A DNA stretch of 64,000 bases from JBCBSZ01 sp039818945 (GTDB lineage Bacteria; Actinomycetota; Acidimicrobiia; Acidimicrobiales; Poriferisodalaceae): NCBI GenBank assembly GCA_039818945.1, contig JBCBSZ010000005.1, positions 1 to 64,000 on the forward strand, given 5' to 3'. This document shows positions 44,676 through 52,105 of this stretch, piece by piece. The position numbers and the translations under genes are program-made. The first letter of the stretch is position 1. The number at the start of each line of letters is the position of its first letter. Below the pieces are notes generated by a model. That model was not told the DNA's origin and ran no database searches. It saw nothing but the letters and a program-made list of their open reading frames with translations.

Positions 44676-44731
44676 AGGGTCACCTCGTTCGCCTGCTGGC
44701 CGGTCCGTCGGCCCGGCTCCGTGCGGCTCAC
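44672..44731 (-). CDS. Mini-ORF 2, 19 residues, second copy of duplicated unit
   Basis: GTG start at 44731, reading VSRTEPGRRTGQQANEVTL and stopping at 44672. The stop overlaps the GTG of the MauA-like gene, and the start overlaps the stop of mini-ORF 1, both as GTGA. It carries an in-frame GAGGTG that serves as the ribosome site of the next gene. It may be a translational relay rather than a functional peptide. Confidence 0.4.
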   Translation of the reverse strand: MSRTEPGRRTGQQANEVTL

Positions 44732-44787
44732 TGGGTCACCTCGTTCGCCTGCTGGCCGGTCCGTCGGCCCGGCTCCGTGCGGCTCAC
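44728..44787 (-). CDS. Mini-ORF 1, 19 residues, first copy of duplicated unit
   Basis: GTG start at 44787 overlapping the stop of the MauD-like gene, reading VSRTEPGRRTGQQANEVTQ and stopping at 44728. Its first residues, VSRT, are those of the MauA-like protein itself, so the copies arose by duplicating that gene's start region or an ancestral leader. See the tandem duplication entry. Confidence 0.4.
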   Translation of the reverse strand: MSRTEPGRRTGQQANEVTQ

Positions 44788-45266
44788 AGCTCCACCGTCG
44801 TCTCGTCCATCGCCTCGGCGAGGAGCTCCTCGACCTGGTCGAGGGTGTTGGCGACGCCTCGGCCCCGGACGATGCCCTCGCCGTCGACGGCGACCAGGTA
44901 GGGCGTGTTCGACACGTTGAAGGCCCGGAACGTCGACCGGGTCGCGTCGCCGGCCTCGATCTCGACGAGGGACACGGCGTCGTAGCTGCGCTCGATCGCG
45001 GCGAGCGCGGGGCGCAGGGCCGCGCACGCCTCGCAGGTGGCCGACGTGAACGCGACCAGCGTCATGGGGGCCTGGTAGTCGATCGGCCCGGCGGCGGGAG
45101 CGGTCGCTCCGAGCTCGGGGCCCTCGCCGGCGAAGTGCACGCCCATGGGCTGGAGCCGGGCGTGCAGCACACCGATCTGGCGGAGCAGGACGACGACGGC
45201 GAGGCCCAACACCACGACCGCGATCCACAGCGCGACGTAGGACGCCACCCAGAACCCACCGCTCAT
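44784..45266 (-). CDS. MauD-like membrane-anchored thioredoxin
   Basis: A 160-residue protein with one N-terminal membrane helix (about 8-28) and an outer thioredoxin-like domain: TLVAFTSATCEACAALRPAL with CEAC (C78, C81), and NTPYLVAVDGEGIVRG, with the cis-Pro loop NTP. MauD of methylamine operons is an exported disulfide oxidoreductase needed for assembling the Cys-rich MauA. Here it is coupled by ATGA to the MauE-like gene and followed by the Cys-rich MauA-like gene, so it is likely that protein's disulfide catalyst. Confidence 0.85.
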   Translation of the reverse strand: MSGGFWVASYVALWIAVVVLGLAVVVLLRQIGVLHARLQPMGVHFAGEGPELGATAPAAGPIDYQAPMTLVAFTSATCEACAALRPALAAIERSYDAVSLVEIEAGDATRSTFRAFNVSNTPYLVAVDGEGIVRGRGVANTLDQVEELLAEAMDETTVEL

Positions 45267-45817
45267 GACCGACCTCCGACCTGTTCGAACGCCTCGGGCT
45301 CCGGCATGGCCCAGATCCTCCCGGTGCTGCGGCGCAGATCGACGAGAGCCGCCGCCACGAGGGTGATCAGCACGACCGTCACCGCGAGGACGACGACCTC
45401 GACGCCGGGCCGGACGAACGTCTCGGCCCCCGTCGCCACCAGCGCGACCGCGAGCAGACCGACGTTGCGGACGAGGTCCCGGGTCGACACAGGGTGGTCG
45501 GCGGCCTGTCCGAAGCAGCCGCACCCGACCAGCACACCGCGACGGATCGCGTCGGCCAGGAAGACGGTGAAGCTCACCAGCACGACGGCGGCGATGATCC
45601 CGCCCATGCGGGGCCGGGTGACGAGGGCGATGGCGGTGACGACCTCGACCGAGGCCACGATCCCGACCATCGCCGCCGGAGCGGGCAACCCCAGGCGGCG
45701 GAACCGACCGGTCGCGCCGAAGCGGTCGCCCAGCTTCGTCGCCGCGGCCCAACCGAAGAGGAGGGAGAGCAGCGCAGCGGCGATCGAGGCCAGCTCGGCT
45801 CGTTCGGCCGCGCTCAC
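45263..45817 (-). CDS. MauE/DoxX-like membrane protein
   Basis: A 184-residue protein with about four membrane helices (about 10-30, 50-68, 73-92 and 122-150). The loop VLVGCGCFGQAADHPVST carries the CGC pair (C99, C101) typical of MauE, a vitamin-K-epoxide-reductase-independent family thought to pass electrons for MauD. It starts at GTG 45817, overlapping the stop of the propeller-like gene (GTGA). MauE and MauD are usually adjacent, as here. Confidence 0.85.
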   Translation of the reverse strand: MSAAERAELASIAAALLSLLFGWAAATKLGDRFGATGRFRRLGLPAPAAMVGIVASVEVVTAIALVTRPRMGGIIAAVVLVSFTVFLADAIRRGVLVGCGCFGQAADHPVSTRDLVRNVGLLAVALVATGAETFVRPGVEVVVLAVTVVLITLVAAALVDLRRSTGRIWAMPEPEAFEQVGGRS

Positions 45818-46683
45818 GATGCGAGCCCCACGACCGGGGCGTCGAGCGCCTGGCCGCCCGTCGAGCCGAGGAAGGGGGCGTCGCCGTAGGCGAAGACCCC
45901 GCCGTCGACGGCGACGAGCCAGTACCCCTGTCCGGACGGGGTGGGCACGATGCCGGCGATCGGTGCGACCAGCTCGAGATCGGCGGCCGAGCCGGCGTAG
46001 CCGGCGTTGCCGAAGGCGAAGACGCCGCCGTCGGACGCCACCAGCCAGTACCCGCCGCCGTCGTCGGTCGCGGCCATGCCCACGATCGGCGCGGCCAGCG
46101 GGATCCCGCCGAGCGAGCCGTGGAAGCGGGCGGAGCCGTAGGCGAACAGTCCCCCGTCGGAGGCGACGAGCCAGTACCCGCCGCCGTCAGCGGTGACCCC
46201 CATGCCGACGATCGGCTCGACGAGCGGGAGCTCGGCGGCGTCGCCGTGGTCGACGGCGTCGCCGTAGGCCAGGACCTCGCCGGCGTCGGTCGCGAGCCAG
46301 TAGCCGTCGCCGGACGTGGTGGCGGTCAGGTCGGTCACGTCGCCGCCCAACGGTGTGGCGGCGGCCGAGCCGTGGAAGGCGGCGTCGCCGAGGACGTAGA
46401 CCGTCCCGTCGACGTCGGCCAGCCAGTAGCCGTCGCCGTCGGGGCGGGCGGCGATGTCGGCGATCGGCGCCGGCGCACGCCCGTCGAGGTCGTCGTGGTC
46501 GTCGGCGTCGCCGAACGCGAGCACCGATCCGTCGGTGGTGGTCAGCCAGTACCGGCCGTCGCCGCCGGCGGCGGCCACGGCGGTGGTGTCGCCCTCACCG
46601 GAGCCGACGAGGGCGATGCCGACCCCGAGGACAGCGACGAGCGCGAGCAGGCTGGCGCTCCACGTGGTCAGTCGAGTACGCAC
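45814..46683 (-). CDS. Exported six-repeat propeller-like protein, first gene of Mau-like operon
   Basis: A 289-residue protein with an N-terminal signal/anchor (about 10-30) and six repeats of about 42 residues, each with GYWL..DG.V.A.GDA..HG near its start (for example GYWLVASDGGVFAFGNA). Such repeats occur in actinobacterial extracellular proteins and probably form a beta-propeller. In methylamine dehydrogenase the large subunit MauB is also a propeller, so this might be a partner of the MauA-like protein; no sequence link to MauB is claimed. GTG at 46683 with GGTGAG before it. Confidence 0.7.
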   Translation of the reverse strand: MRTRLTTWSASLLALVAVLGVGIALVGSGEGDTTAVAAAGGDGRYWLTTTDGSVLAFGDADDHDDLDGRAPAPIADIAARPDGDGYWLADVDGTVYVLGDAAFHGSAAATPLGGDVTDLTATTSGDGYWLATDAGEVLAYGDAVDHGDAAELPLVEPIVGMGVTADGGGYWLVASDGGLFAYGSARFHGSLGGIPLAAPIVGMAATDDGGGYWLVASDGGVFAFGNAGYAGSAADLELVAPIAGIVPTPSGQGYWLVAVDGGVFAYGDAPFLGSTGGQALDAPVVGLAS

Positions 46684-46753
46684 AGAGACTCACCGTACGG
46701 CATGGCCGGCCGCCGACGGTGCGCGCGTCGTCGCGCGGAGGGCGGCCCGCTCG

Positions 46754-48058
46754 TCACGCCTCGACGGTCACCGGCAGGTCAGCGGCAACGTCGACCACCG
46801 CGTCGACGAAGCGATCGAGATCGTTCGCGGTCAGGGCCAACGAGAGCGCCACGTAGCCGCGGGGCGCGAAGTAGCAGCCCCGTTCGAGCACGCCGAAGAA
46901 GAGCAGCTCCCGGAGGCGAGCGTCGATCGCACGCAGGTGCTCGGGCCGGGTGATCTCGGTGCGCGTCGGGTGCAGGCCGATGAGCGATCCCCAGCCGGTC
47001 GCGGTGAGGCCGGTGGCCGCGAGCTCGGCGTCGAGGCGGAGGCGGAGCTCCTCACCGGTGGCGAAGAGCTCATCGAGGCGCTCCGGAACGAGCTCGTGCT
47101 CCAGCGCCGCGACGCCGGCCGCCATCGAGACCGGGTTGTTGTTGAACGTGCCCCCGTGGGTGAGCGTGCCGCCCGCCGCCGGATCGAAGGCGGCCAGGAG
47201 GTCGGCGCGCCCACCGAACGCGCCGAAGGTGAGGCCGCCGGCCAGGTACTTGCCGAGGGTGGTGAGGTCGGGTCGGATCCCGAGCCGCTGTTGGGCTCCG
47301 CCGGCGGACATGCGCGACGTCATCACCTCGTCGAAGCAGAGCAGCACGCCGTGCCGGGTGCAGGCGGCGCGCAGCCCCTCGAGGAAGCCGGGCTGCGCAG
47401 CGATGCAGCCGCCGGCACCGAGCATCGGCTCGACGAGCGCCAGCGCGATCCGGTCGCCGTGCTCCGCGAGGGTTCGTTCGACCGAGTCGAGGTCGTTGTA
47501 GCTGCAGCGATGGAAGCGGAACGGAGCCAGGAGCGCCTCACCGCCGACCCCGAAGTAGAGGAGACCGCCGTGGTAGGCGCCATCGAAGACGAGGACCTCG
47601 TCGCGCCCGGTCGCGTGACGCGCCAGGTTGACGGCCATCAGGTTGGCCTCGGTGCCCGAGTTCGTGAAGCGGACCCGATCGATGGCGGGGAACCGCTCGC
47701 AGACCAGCTCGGCCAGTCGGATCTCGTCGCGGTGCGTCGCGCCGTAGGACCAGCCCAGCTCGAGCGCGCCGCGCACGGCGTGTCGCACCGCCTCTGGGCG
47801 GTGCCCCAGGAGGCCGGCGGAGTAGTCGCCGAGCAGATCGAGGTAGGTGTGCCCGTCGACGTCGGTCAGGCGGGCGCCGCCGGCGTGGGCGACCCGGAAG
47901 GGGAACGGCGCGAAGTCGAGCACCGAGCGCGTGGAGCCGCCGGGCAGGACGTCCGCGGCGCGGGCGGCGAGCCGGGCGCTCTCCGGTCGCCGGGCGGCGT
48001 AGCTCGAGCGGGCCTCGGCGACGAGCTCGTCCAGTCGGTCATTCCCGTCGTGTGCCAT
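46754..48058 (-). CDS. Class III PLP-dependent aminotransferase (HemL-like)
   Basis: A 434-residue aminotransferase with the glutamate-1-semialdehyde aminomutase layout: LPGGSTRSV and DVDGHTYLDLLGDYSAGLLG at the start, FTNSGTEANLMAVNLARHAT, the PLP-binding DEVMTSR region and the Schiff-base lysine in TTLGKYLAGGLTFGAFGG. The typical HemL serine/glycine pattern GGSTRS is kept, but CysG/HemL function cannot be assured, as many relatives transaminate other amino compounds. ATG at 48058. It has no recognised operon partner. Confidence 0.82.
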   Translation of the reverse strand: MAHDGNDRLDELVAEARSSYAARRPESARLAARAADVLPGGSTRSVLDFAPFPFRVAHAGGARLTDVDGHTYLDLLGDYSAGLLGHRPEAVRHAVRGALELGWSYGATHRDEIRLAELVCERFPAIDRVRFTNSGTEANLMAVNLARHATGRDEVLVFDGAYHGGLLYFGVGGEALLAPFRFHRCSYNDLDSVERTLAEHGDRIALALVEPMLGAGGCIAAQPGFLEGLRAACTRHGVLLCFDEVMTSRMSAGGAQQRLGIRPDLTTLGKYLAGGLTFGAFGGRADLLAAFDPAAGGTLTHGGTFNNNPVSMAAGVAALEHELVPERLDELFATGEELRLRLDAELAATGLTATGWGSLIGLHPTRTEITRPEHLRAIDARLRELLFFGVLERGCYFAPRGYVALSLALTANDLDRFVDAVVDVAADLPVTVEA

Positions 48059-48182
48059 GCGCGGACGCTAGGCGTACCGCGCCCGTCGTGCAGCCCCGAC
48101 GGGATGCGGGCCGCTCGCGCACGGCGAGTCGCGCCCTCTCGGGGTCGAGGTGTGGGTGCGCCGCGAGGCAGGGGCCTGGTCG

Positions 48183-48240
48183 GTCCCACGTCAGAGCGAC
48201 AGCACCGGGTCGTCCACGGCCTGTCGCTCCAACGTGGGAC
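48183..48240. terminator. Long imperfect hairpin, 20-bp arms, possible terminator
   Basis: Left arm 48183-48202 (GTCCCACGT..GAGCGACAG) and right arm 48221-48240 (CTGTCGCTC..ACGTGGGAC) are complementary except for two central mismatches, around an 18-nt loop. The position suits a terminator for the minus-strand genes ending at 48333, in the 274-bp gap 48059-48332, which holds no other recognised feature. There is no U-run, and the length also fits a small mobile or regulatory repeat. Confidence 0.5.
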
Positions 48241-48332
48241 GGGAACCCGACCCGAGGTCGATCGCCGCCGCCGGCCGCGACGTCGATGCGCACGCTCGGT
48301 CTGGTCCTCGACATCGGTGACTGCAGACGTGA

Positions 48333-48932
48333 TCAGGAGTAGACGGCGCCGCCGTCGGAGCCGAAGGTGACGGCGCCGTCGTCGGTCATGACGTAGGAGA
48401 AGTCGCCGCCGTCGCCGCCGACGGTCGTGTCGAAGGCCTCGGTGTGATGCGACCAGGCGCCGCCGCCGTCGTCGAGCAGCGCGGCCTCCTCGGGCCCGAT
48501 GTCGATGCCGCCGATCGAGCTCGACGTGTGGAACCCGGAGATGCCGTCGTCGATCACGCCGCCGCCCAGCTCGCCGCCGTCGAGCGGTACGCCGGCCCAG
48601 GCCGGACCGAGGTCGACGGCGCCGGCCAGCGGGGCCTCGACGACCCAGCCCGGCAGCTCGAGCATCGCGTCGTCGAGCGCCTCCGGGTCGAAGCCGACCT
48701 CGCCGAGGTCGCCCTCGAACAGCCCGTCGACGACGTCGGCGCCCACGCCGTCGTCGCCGCCGATCGCCTCGACGGCGGCCTGGCCGGCGACCACACCGGT
48801 CGCCGCCGCAGCGCCCGCGATGGCACCTGACGTGACTGCGCTCGCCGGTCGGAAGCGACGGTCGCCGGCCTGGCCGGCGAAGGCGGCGCTGAAGGGCCGG
48901 GCCCGGTCGAACTGGCTGGAGAAGACGGACAT
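48333..48932 (-). CDS. Gly/Asp-rich protein of unknown function
   Basis: A 199-residue protein starting MSVFSSQFDRARPFSAAFAG after an AGGAGG site. An Ala/Gly-rich hydrophobic stretch (about 32-58) is followed by an acidic region and a C-terminal part full of Gly, Asp and Ser (GGDGGDFSYVMTDDGAVTFG). No family was recognised. It is 29 bp after the 710-residue protein gene, and the two are probably partners. Confidence 0.6.
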   Translation of the reverse strand: MSVFSSQFDRARPFSAAFAGQAGDRRFRPASAVTSGAIAGAAAATGVVAGQAAVEAIGGDDGVGADVVDGLFEGDLGEVGFDPEALDDAMLELPGWVVEAPLAGAVDLGPAWAGVPLDGGELGGGVIDDGISGFHTSSSIGGIDIGPEEAALLDDGGGAWSHHTEAFDTTVGGDGGDFSYVMTDDGAVTFGSDGGAVYS

Positions 48933-48961
48933 GGCGGGACCTCCTGGCTGCTGGCTCGGAC

Positions 48962-51094
48962 TCAGAACTCGACGAAGCGGGGGACCCGGACACGGTCGCG
49001 GGCTCCGCGGATGTGGTCGGCGACCTCGCCGCGGGTCACGCCGACGGCGGGCGTCGCCGGGTACCGGCGGGAGATGTCGAGCACGGCGAGGCGCTCGGCG
49101 ACGCGCCCCGCAGCGGCGACCCGGGCCTCCCCGGACGCGGCGTCGATGGTGCGGCCGATCTGCCGGGCGACCTCGTGGCGGACGGGGAACACGTTCTCGG
49201 TGATCGTGTAGGTGATGGTCGGCACCAGTTCGTCGACGAGCAGCGTCCAGCCCTCGAGCAGCTGCCGCCACGTGCGGGTGGTCGCGTCGTCGAGTTGGGA
49301 CCGACGGGACCGCTCCGACATCCGCTGGCTGACCGCCTGGGTGACGCCACCGACGAGGAAGATCGGGTTGATCAGCGCCGCCGCTCCGAGGGAGACGGCA
49401 GCACCGCCGTAGTTGGCCGAGCCGAGCCGGGCGGCCTCACCGCCCGGGAGCCGGCCGGCGACGCCGAGGAGCTGCGCGACCTCGCCGGCGAGCCGTTGCA
49501 CCGGCGAGAGGGCGAGGCGGAGCCGGGACTCGGAGGCCTTCAACCACTCCGGCTCCCCTCGCACCGCCGGAGCGATCACGCGGGCGTCGCGGCTGCGCAG
49601 GAAGGGGGCGAAGACGTGCGCCACGTGATCGAGGTGGCGGCGGAGCTCGACCAGCCCGGCGTTCACGGCGATCGTCAGTCGTTCGCGCTCGGCCTCCGTC
49701 TCCGGGAGCGAGACCGCACGGCCCAGGTCGGTGCCCCGGTCGGCTCCGCCGAGGAGGACGGCGTGGAGGTCGTAGATCGGGCCGACGATGCTGGTGAGGA
49801 GCAGGTCGTCCTCGAGTCCGAGCGCGGCGCGCAGGAGGTCGGTCACCCGTTCGATGGCCGCTTCGGCCGTGGCGGCGGCGCGGACGCTGGTGTGGAGCCG
49901 CTGGACGAGCTCGGTGCGGGAGGTGAGCCGGAGGTCGTCTACGCCGGCGACGACGTGCAGCTCCGTGCTCGGACCGTCGATCTCGGGCGCGACCTCGGTC
50001 AGGTCGTCGTAGCGGAGCCGGGCGTCGAGCCCGGGGCCGCGCACGCGCAGCGCCGTCGGCGTCGCCGCGGCGATCGCCGGCCGTCCGCCCTCCCGCTCGA
50101 CCGGGTAGGGGCCCTGCTCCAGCGTCCTCACGGCGGCCGCCTCGAGCGCGGGGTGGGCGAGGAGCTTGCGACCGAACGCCTCCTCCTTGCCGGCGATGAC
50201 CACCGGGCCGGTCGCGGGATGGAAGGCGACGAACCGCTCGGTGGATCCGGCGACCCGGAGGTTGCGGTCGTCGAGCTCGAAGGCGACCAGCGGTGTCTGG
50301 GTCGATCGCATCTGCAGATCGAGCACGCGCTCGCCGAGGACGGCCTCGACGGGCTCACCGTCGGGGACCTCGAGTCCGACGACCTCGACCGCAGCCGCGG
50401 TGGCGGGGGACCGCTCGGCCTCGTCGCCGGCGTCGTCGGGGAGCGGGAGCGCGAGGACGAGGTCGCGCAGCTCCGGTGAGGGGGTCTCGACCACGACGGC
50501 GCTGACCATCCGGCCGTCGAGCACCGCCCCGCCCCTGATCTCGACGCCGTCGCCCTGGCCGGCGACGCGCACGGCCCGACGGGGCCAATCGAGGACGGTC
50601 GTGCCGTTGCGCTCGAGCGCGAGTCGCCCACCTCGGCGGGTGAGCACGGCCGTGGGGGTCTCGTCGAGGGGTGCGAGGTCGTCGGCGTCCTCCCACCGCA
50701 CCGAGAAGGGCAGCGCGACCGGTGTGCAGTCGTCGGGTCGCTGCCCCCCGAGCATCGCGGAGGTCACGGTTCGGAGCGCCTCGATGCCGTCGCCGGTCAG
50801 CCCCTCCCGGGTGGCCAGGGCCAGCGAGCGGCCCTCGTCGAGCGAGACGCGCACCCGGAGCTTGGACGTGCCGGGGAGGAGCTCGAGCTCGATGGCGCCG
50901 GCCGGTGCCGGGTCGAGGGTGTGGACCGCAGCCGTCCCGAAGCCGCCGGTGTCGTGCACCGCGACGGCAGGGCCGTCCGTGATCCGCACGGTCCGTTGGC
51001 CGAGCATCGAGAGCCCGTGGCGCTCCTGCTCGCCGACGGGCTGGGTGGAGCTGTCGAAGACGACGTTCCCGGAGATCGGTTCCCACTCGATCAT
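48962..51094 (-). CDS. 710-residue protein of unknown function with PH/GRAM-like segments
   Basis: The N-terminal half is beta-rich with several segments of the type RNLRVAGSTERFVAFHPATG and LRVRGPGLDARLRYDDLTEV, which recall PH-like folds. The C-terminal 250 residues are helical, with a hydrophobic stretch GGAAVSLGAAALINPIFLVG (about 565-585) and clusters of Arg. No catalytic motif is seen. The ATG at 51094 opens MIEWEPISGNVVF and is preferred to an in-frame GTG at 51280. A role at the inner face of the membrane is possible but unproved. Confidence 0.6.
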   Translation of the reverse strand: MIEWEPISGNVVFDSSTQPVGEQERHGLSMLGQRTVRITDGPAVAVHDTGGFGTAAVHTLDPAPAGAIELELLPGTSKLRVRVSLDEGRSLALATREGLTGDGIEALRTVTSAMLGGQRPDDCTPVALPFSVRWEDADDLAPLDETPTAVLTRRGGRLALERNGTTVLDWPRRAVRVAGQGDGVEIRGGAVLDGRMVSAVVVETPSPELRDLVLALPLPDDAGDEAERSPATAAAVEVVGLEVPDGEPVEAVLGERVLDLQMRSTQTPLVAFELDDRNLRVAGSTERFVAFHPATGPVVIAGKEEAFGRKLLAHPALEAAAVRTLEQGPYPVEREGGRPAIAAATPTALRVRGPGLDARLRYDDLTEVAPEIDGPSTELHVVAGVDDLRLTSRTELVQRLHTSVRAAATAEAAIERVTDLLRAALGLEDDLLLTSIVGPIYDLHAVLLGGADRGTDLGRAVSLPETEAERERLTIAVNAGLVELRRHLDHVAHVFAPFLRSRDARVIAPAVRGEPEWLKASESRLRLALSPVQRLAGEVAQLLGVAGRLPGGEAARLGSANYGGAAVSLGAAALINPIFLVGGVTQAVSQRMSERSRRSQLDDATTRTWRQLLEGWTLLVDELVPTITYTITENVFPVRHEVARQIGRTIDAASGEARVAAAGRVAERLAVLDISRRYPATPAVGVTRGEVADHIRGARDRVRVPRFVEF

Positions 51095-51176
51095 GGCGCC
51101 GTGCTCCTCACCGCCTCCGGAGGGAGGCCTCGGTTCGAGCCTGACACCCACCGCCGTCGATCGGAAGGGGTCGGGC

Positions 51177-51194
51177 GTGGGGTGTGCACCCCAC
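51177..51194. promoter_or_regulatory. Palindrome in the divergent gap before the exonuclease gene
   Basis: GTGGGGTG at 51177-51184 and CACCCCAC at 51187-51194 are perfect inverted arms around TG. The site lies in the 138-bp gap between divergent starts at 51094 and 51233. It may be an operator; no adjacent regulator gene is present. Confidence 0.35.
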
Positions 51195-51232
51195 CCGCCC
51201 TCAGGTGGTGGCGGGTGTGCGAACCTGCGGCC

Positions 51233-52105
51233 ATGCGCGCCCACCTCGTCGACGGGACCTACGAGCTGTTCCGGTACCACTACGCACCGAACAACCGCTC
51301 ACCAGAGCGCGGGGCCACCCGGGGTGTGCTCTCGTCGGTCCTCGACCTGGTCGCCGACGGAGCGACGCACGTTGGCGTGGCGACCGATCACGTCATCGAG
51401 AGCTTCCGCAACGACCTCTGGCCCGGGTACAAGGACGGCAGCGGCATCGACGAGGACCTGTACGGCCAGTTCCCGATGGTCGAGGACGTGCTCCGGGCGG
51501 CGGGCTTCGCCGTCTGGCCGATGGTGGAGGTCGAGGCCGACGACGCGCTCGCCGCCGCAGCGAAGGTCGCCGCCGCCGACGATCGGATCGAGCAGGTGGT
51601 CATCTGCACGCCCGACAAGGACCTCGCCCAGTGCGTGGTCGGCGACCGGGTGGTGCAGCTCGACCGACGCCTGGGCGAGCTGCGCGACGCGGACGGCGTC
51701 GTGGAGAAGTTCGGGGTGGAGCCGGCATCGATCCCGGACTGGCTCGCGCTCGTCGGCGACTCCGCCGACGGCTTCCCCGGGCTCGCCGGATGGGGCGCCA
51801 AGTCGGCGGCGACGGTGCTGGCCCACTACGGCCACCTCGACCAGATCCCCGAGGCATCCGCGGACTGGGAGGTGAGGCCCCGTGGCGCGGCCAAGCTCGC
51901 CGCCACCCTGGTCGCCGAGCGGGAGCACGCACTGCTGTTCCGTCGCCTCGCGACGCTGGAGACCGACGTCGAGGTCGGGTCGGTCGACGACTGGCGTTGG
52001 ACCGGACCGACCGACGAGCTCGACGAGTGGTGCGAGCGGCTGAACGCCCCCCGCCTCGCCGATCGCGCTCGTCAGCTCGCCGAGGGGCGCACCGCCGGCG
52101 GGTAG
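51233..52105 (+). CDS. 5'-3' exonuclease (FEN/PolA N-terminal-like)
   Basis: A 290-residue stand-alone exonuclease of the PolA N-terminal family. It has the start RAHLVDGTYELFRYHY (first metal Asp), VEADDALAAAA and CTPDKDLAQCVV (further acidic metal ligands) and the H3TH-like GLAGWGAKSAATVLAHYG. Such proteins remove 5' flaps or RNA primers. The ATG at 51233 starts the domain. Its last 34 bp overlap tail-to-tail with the selenoprotein gene. Confidence 0.85.
   Translation: MRAHLVDGTYELFRYHYAPNNRSPERGATRGVLSSVLDLVADGATHVGVATDHVIESFRNDLWPGYKDGSGIDEDLYGQFPMVEDVLRAAGFAVWPMVEVEADDALAAAAKVAAADDRIEQVVICTPDKDLAQCVVGDRVVQLDRRLGELRDADGVVEKFGVEPASIPDWLALVGDSADGFPGLAGWGAKSAATVLAHYGHLDQIPEASADWEVRPRGAAKLAATLVAEREHALLFRRLATLETDVEVGSVDDWRWTGPTDELDEWCERLNAPRLADRARQLAEGRTAGG

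Larger units (their letters stand above)
44665..44790. repeat. 56-bp tandem duplication, two copies and a partial third
   Basis: The unit beginning GTGCGGCTCAC (plus strand) occurs at 44665 and 44721, and its first 13 bp again at 44777, a period of exactly 56 bp. The two full copies differ at one visible base (CAGGG and CTGGG). 56 bp equals 20 codons minus a 4-bp overlap, so each copy encodes one mini-ORF linked by GTGA junctions. The repeat lies between the MauD-like and MauA-like genes. Confidence 0.95.

Noticed and set aside
43239..46683. Functional methylamine dehydrogenase with a TTQ cofactor
   Set aside because: By eye the first TTQ Trp position reads C-I-V and the second half of MauA is absent; no MauG-like diheme gene is present. 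Only the maturation parts are kept.
51125..51150. tRNA T-arm-like GGTTCGAGCC
   Set aside because: No acceptor, D or anticodon arms can be folded around it.
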